Origin: Kwoniella bestiolae CBS 10118
Lineage: Eukaryota; Basidiomycota; Tremellomycetes; Tremellales; Cryptococcaceae
Direction of reading: 5' to 3'
Assembly: GCF_000512585.2 (NCBI RefSeq)
Contig: NC_089244.1
Location: 806,001 to 870,000 of the forward strand
Length of the DNA: 64,000 bases
Made by a program: the position numbers and the translations under genes. Below, piece after piece: positions 58,649 through 64,000 of the stretch (positions are counted from its first letter, which is position 1; every line of letters starts with the position of its first letter). The notes below the pieces were generated by a model that ran no database searches, was not told the origin of the DNA, and worked only from the letters and a program-made list of their open reading frames with translations.

Positions 58649-61600
58649 CTAAAACCTATCATACTCCTCCATCCCGCTCAACCCACCCCCCAAATCACTC
58701 TCCCCCCCAGACCTATCATCTCCACTCAAGAACTCCGATTTCACCCCGCTGCTCCTGCGCCTTCCACCTCCACCCTTGGGGGCATCTCCAGGAGAGACAG
58801 TCTTAGGTTGAGGTGCCTTGACACCTTTGTATATCTTGTATTGCGATTCAGACATTGGTGTACCGTCGGGATTGACTGGTAAGGGGTGGGTGATGGCGCA
58901 TTCTTGGCCTTGTTCGGATTTGTCTACGAGATGAACAAGAGAGATGTCAGCATGGTATATCTAGGAACTGCAAACACGGATTCAGCAAGCATTAGTGATA
59001 CTCACGGTGCCTTGTCAACGCATCCAGCCTAGCAAACTTCTTCCCACATCCCTCACATTCAAATGGTCTTAACCCTTCATGCAAGAGCATGTGCCGCTTA
59101 CAATCATGCTGACGAGCGAATCCGACAATGGCTATATGAGAGAGTGGGAGAGAAGGGTCAGCCACAATACCTATAGGATTGACTGGGATGGTTCCTCTGA
59201 ACCGTACATCTGCGAAGGTAGAAGTGGAGATTGCCAACTCACATTTCGGACAACCATCGTACAAACACTTGTAAGGCCTCTCATCATTGTGTGATCTAAG
59301 GTGTCCCTTCAAGTTGAAATGTCTTGTAAACGTACTTCCACAGCCAGGTACTACAATCAACAGACAGATTATCAGCACTCGGAGTTTCCAGATACCGGAT
59401 CTTGATATCCATGGGATTATGTACAGATATGATCGGGAGAATCAAACCCACCAGGACATCTGAACACCCCACTATTAGTTCTCCGACTCGTACTAGCCAC
59501 CTCAGTAGCAACACTAGTGACCTTCATTTTTGCCACCCTCTTTTTCCCTCCTCCCGTCTTTCCAGCAGCAGGTGTGGTAGCAGGTAGTTGCACTCCATCG
59601 GGTAATTCCATCCTCTCCATATTTGACCAATTGGACCCCTGGGAACTTATCGATAGTGCTGGCGAGGCTGATCTGATGGATGATGTGGAGGAATTGCGAG
59701 AATGGGACATCGATCGACCACGGTTCATGGGTGGGAGGAGGGATCCATCGTTGGCTGTTATACTTTGTAGGAAGTCGGCTCTATATAAGATGAGATGAAA
59801 GGATAAGGAGATAAGATTGTCAGCACAGCACAGCTTTTTCGATATGCGAGTAACCCCAAACGCAAACGCAAATGCACGGTGCACAGCATTGATCGACGCG
59901 TACACCTGTACACCGATACCGATACACACACACACATCGCTTCGCTTAGATTAGATCAAGCACAGCACACCCCCGATCGCTCATCGCTCATCACTGGAAT
60001 CAGATAGATAACCCAAACTCAAAACTCACGTTGATCCTCCCGCACCGACTCCCCATCCGGTACCGACTCTCCCGAAATCCTCAGATTTGGCCGCTCTCCT
60101 GTGTCCTCCTCCGCTCACTCCTCTCACCGCACCAGGATGAAGTTGACCGAACGGCGAATTATTGTTCTGAGGGGTAAACTCAACACCATACCCTGGCGTA
60201 CCAGCACCAGCGGCAGGATGATTGGAACCTTCACCACCACCGAACGATCTTCTCCTGCCTTGTTGTTGCGAGTTCGAAGGAGCAGGTAAGAAGGAAGCTT
60301 GAGATGGGCCAACAGTATTTGGTAGATTTCCCTCGTTGGAGATATTACCAAACGTTGTGGTGTAGAATGGAGCGGATGTCGTTCCCGGTAGCTCGGATGC
60401 TGAGTGGGGGTATAATCCGATGGATTGATAGAATGCCATTGATGTTGGTGAGAACTCCCCGGGCTCATACTTGAATACTCCATTACCTTGCCCCTGCCCC
60501 TCAATGGTGGTATTCAACGGAGGTAATCTGTTTCGCTGCGCATGTAATTGGTTCAATTGATGTTGTTGACTAGTATCGATCGCTTGGTTCTGCTGATTCT
60601 GGTGGTGCTGCTGCTGCAACAAGAACCGCTGGAACGCTTCTTGCGTGTTGTTGTTGTTCTCCTGACCAGGCAATAACCTAGGATCTAAAGTCGAATTCGA
60701 GTTCGACGCAGAGTTTTGATCGTTATCATTTATACCGGTTCGCCAAGCGTTAACGGTATTTCTCCATTGGTCGGATACTCCTTGTTGCTGCTGTTGTTGG
60801 TCTTGCGCCACACCACCAGCATTGTTTGGAGTAGTGCCAATCAAGAAGTTGAACAAAGCTTGTCGATCGAACGAATCGGCCGTTGGCGAAGGCATAAACG
60901 AGTCTGATTTGGCTCTAGGTCTCGTCTGTATACCTGCTCCTAGACCTCCCAGGTTATCCTGTCCCCATCCCTGAGAAGCTTGGAAGGCCATGGCAGAGGC
61001 GAAATCCATTGCATTGTTATTCACATTGCCCGACTGATCCGGTTGTCCCATCTGATCGGAGGATCCTGGTCGAGCGAGCGGGTAAGATTGAGGTGGAGGA
61101 ACATTGAACCCCTGTTGCTGCTGATCTTGGTCTTGGCCTTGTTGGCCATGTTGGTTGTGCTGAGCCATCTGACCAGCACGTCGGAGTGCAGCGTCAAATA
61201 ATCCCCTGCCATCCCTCAGCCCGCTGATTGGGGTACTAGGCTGGATGTAAATCATGGGACCATCTGCACTAGGAGCGATAGGGCTAATTCCTGCCATACC
61301 CGTTAAATGTTCCAGAGCCGGATTGGCGGGTGGCAATAGACCACCACTGACTGAACCACCTAAATCACCTTGTCGAGGCGCACCCCTTGGTGGATCTCCG
61401 CTCGGCCCTGCAACAGCTGTTGTTACGATTGGAGGTAGGACCGGAGATGGACTATGCTGGTTGGGTATAATCAATGCAGGAGGCGATTGAGGTTTGTTGA
61501 GGAAAGGTGAATTACCTTGTGAAGAAGAAGCGGTGACTGGGAATTGACTGGTCAGAGGTGGAGAGGTGAGATCTTGCATATCGAACTGTTGCTGCTGTGG

Positions 61601-63000
61601 GTGGGGAGGCGCAAAGGGACTGGGTGATCTGGAAGTAGGATAAGAGCCTTGTCTCGAATGACCGGTAGACATGGTATGAGGGGGGTTATGATATGCTTGA
61701 TTGAAGCTGGGATCCGGTGTATGGGCAGTATGAGGGAATGGTGAGGGCTCTCTGGATGGTTGGGCGGAGCTATGATGTGACGTGTTGGATATGCTATTGG
61801 TGAAAAGGAGTTGAGTAAGCGTCAGCACGTAATTATATAGTTATGGATAAGCAAACAAAATCCTTTGTCTCCACATTCGAAATTCGGTAACTCTGATCAT
61901 GAGAATTCGAAAAAGATAAGGATCGATGTCGTCTTATGGATGTTCCCACTGCGGAATAGGCATCGAGGAGGGTTTAAAAGGAGGAAAGACGTTATGGAAA
62001 TGGGAAATAAGAAGGCCTGTTATGCAACTCACATCCTCTGTAATTCGTTGTTCAGCGCATCCTGCTCATTCAATCCCATCATATCATCCATACCATTTCC
62101 CTGCATTTCACTTCCAGTATTGATTCCTCCATAGCCAGAATATCCACCTTGCGATGACTCGGGCTGACTAACGAAATCTTGTCCCCAACCCATATTGTTC
62201 TGATTGTTCGGTGTCAACGCTGGATTGGTGTAAGGCGACAGTTGATCATAAATTGTTGAATCGTTCAGTGAATTTGCGGATCCAGGTGTCATGTAATCTA
62301 AACCGACCGATGAAGGTGTAGGCATGGGAGAGGTAAATGGACTATGTTGTGATTGTTGAGCATTCTGCATATAAGGATATGGGAGAGGTGGTTGCTGTTG
62401 CTGTTGTTGTAAAATGCCTCCTCCTGGTATCAAGTTGTCCCCTGTCCATGGTTGCTGTTGTTGGTTGTGTTGATATTGCTGCTGGTGTTGTTGATTCTCT
62501 AGCCTTTGACCAGTCCCACCGAACATTATATCGCCTATAGGAGGGGATGTCAAGTTTTGGCCATGATTCGGACTGATGTTGTTACCCTGTCTTGGAGCAG
62601 TTGCGATGATCGTACTATCAGCTTCCGGGTTGAAAGGCATCGACTCTTTCCTCAGTGAGGATTGCCTTCTACCATTCCCATGTCCGTCGAGGTTGAATCC
62701 TTTCATCATCATATCAGACACCGATGTTGACGACCCCGCTCTGTCCCTACCGTTGCTTGGTCTGGATGATATAGAAGCATTGCTTGATTTCCTGTGTAGC
62801 TGTTGAGGTTCATCGACGAACTGGTTCCCGCCGTTGCCCTGTCCCAGACCTAGAGGAGGAGGGTTCATCTGATGTTGATCGACGTGAGGGTAGGGGTTGT
62901 GGAAGGCGTAGGCGTTGAACGATGATGAGGTTGATGATCTGCGGGGTGGTTGTTGCGATGAGAAGATGGCGTCAAAAGATGGTTCTGCTTGGTCTGACAT
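58649..63000 (-). CDS. CRZ1: Crz1-type C2H2 zinc-finger transcription factor
   Basis: I use ATG 63000 (MSDQAEPSFDAIFSSQQPP); the frame is open upstream to a Met at 63099. Exon 1 ends at 62033, exon 2 starts 61793, joined ELQR-II-SNTSHHSS. The first 900 residues are disordered, with Gln runs and Asn/Ser/Pro-rich stretches, as in Cryptococcus Crz1/Sp1. Three zinc fingers follow near the C-terminus: FRCPVPGCGSTFTRHFNLKG, YKCLYDGCPK then GFARQHDCKRHMLLH, and FECEGCGKKFARLDALTRHH with a trailing KSEQGQEC. The end is DLGGGLSGMEEYDRF. Crz1 is dephosphorylated by calcineurin, enters the nucleus and activates wall, calcium and stress genes. The fingers and domain layout fit Crz1; other C2H2 families cannot be excluded without a search. 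Confidence 0.68.
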
Positions 63001-64000
63001 CTTGATCGTGTACCCTGTGGATTCCGTACAGATAAGAGAGAGGCTATGTAGACATGTGGAGAAGCGTGTTATGTCATTAGCAATCGAGATAGATAACAAG
63101 GCAGGTGACTGTGCTTACTCAGGAGTATAAAGACGTTCGATCGACCCGAGGTTGTTCCTTCTGTTATACTCGTATTCCGCCTACTGGGGGCTACTCTGGT
63201 GATCGTAGTTGGCCAATCCACGCTGCTGACTCAGGAATAGATTCCAACCTCTTCAACACTGTGCAACTCGAGATGTCATCTAATATTTTGATTGAACCAT
63301 CCGGTGAATTGTGATATCTTGTACGCAGTGTCTGTGGCTGTGTCGTACTGATAAGTCTATGATGGTCAGGTCCAAGGATGCAGAGTGAGTGTTCAATGAC
63401 GATGATGGGTTAATGATAATCAAGTTGAAGATATGCAAAGGCGATGAAAGGTTTTTGGTTGTTGTAAGGGAAGAGGGAGAGGAGGATTAAGCTTAAAGTG
63501 GTCAAGGCGATGCGGGACCAATATAGCTAGCGGCGGCGGTGTGTCGATGTCGATGTCCGGTGGTGATGATGAGACGATGTATGTGATCCTTTGTCTGTCT
63601 ACGAGTGTGGTGCTGTGTGAACAATACGGATAACGAGTGATGTGAGGTAGATTTGTCGTACATGCAGTAGTACCATGCATACCAAAAACAATAAAAGGAT
63701 GAAATGATACCCACATGGTACTGGTAATTCACTCATACCCAATCGGTAATCCGGCGAGAGATCAAGATCTAATGCTCATTAATCCTGATCCCAATCCAAC
63801 TTTGTAATCCGCAAATAGACTCTGTAGTCTCAGGGTATTGGGTATTGAATAAAAGCTAATGACGAATTGGGCAGACCGCTAATTGAGCTTCATCGTGTCC
63901 TTATTTTCCCCGATGCAATAACGGAAACACCGGCAAGAGGATAGATATCCACCTCTGATATAAAGTCTCGGTGTCTTCAAGATGGACATTATTGCTAGAT
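63001..64000. other. Upstream region of the Crz1-like gene
   Basis: About 1 kb to the window edge. Only short open frames on both strands, none protein-like. Probably a long promoter and 5' leader; a neighbouring gene may start beyond the edge. Confidence 0.45.

Overview
The window is nuclear DNA from a basidiomycete yeast, most likely a tremellomycete of the Cryptococcus/Kwoniella type. Genes are dense and on both strands. Most carry many introns of about 45-100 nt with GTRNGT donors and YAG acceptors, and the recognisable proteins are typically fungal. This placement rests on gene style and my reading of the proteins, not on a database search. I see no transposon, CRISPR array or plasmid-like element.

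Layout: 0-3 kb holds two tandem F-box-like paralogues. 3.8-4.9 kb holds a secreted Kex2-type repeat precursor built from small in-phase exons, the most unusual gene here. 5-18 kb holds an RMD1/RMND1 (DUF155) mitochondrial protein, PEX11, a DUF1748 protein, seipin, a NAPE-PLD-like metallo-beta-lactamase, SPT2 and an intron-containing tRNA-Thr. 18.6-32 kb holds a fused lysine-ketoglutarate reductase/saccharopine dehydrogenase, VPS36 (ESCRT-II), a YFH7-like P-loop kinase, an Amt/Mep ammonium transporter and an AONS/KAPA-synthase-like PLP enzyme. 32.7-45 kb holds 3-isopropylmalate dehydratase (LEU1), a GPI-anchored wall protein, a disordered protein of unknown function, a small secreted WSC-like protein and a STYX-type pseudophosphatase. 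45-64 kb holds an S1/P1 nuclease, two tandem small paralogues (one His-rich), isopentenyl-diphosphate isomerase, a Dus4-type tRNA-dihydrouridine synthase, TIM14/PAM18, ribosomal protein eL30, an EFM3/FAM86 methyltransferase and a Crz1-type zinc-finger factor.

Functional links are loose, as expected for a eukaryotic chromosome. Nitrogen and amino-acid metabolism (ammonium uptake, lysine catabolism, leucine synthesis), lipid and organelle biology (seipin, PEX11, NAPE-PLD-like, IDI1, TIM14, RMD1) and secretion or cell wall (peptide precursor, GPI protein, WSC-like protein, S1/P1 nuclease, Crz1) recur. Divergent pairs with short shared promoters include seipin/NAPE-PLD-like and VPS36/YFH7-like.

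The headline observation is the gene at 3761-4944. After a signal peptide it encodes about eight copies of a short two-cysteine core (typically CVGQCYPG) bounded by Lys-Arg sites. Every core is split at the same place by a phase-2 intron, so each mature peptide would exist only after splicing and internal exons can be gained, lost or skipped without a frameshift.
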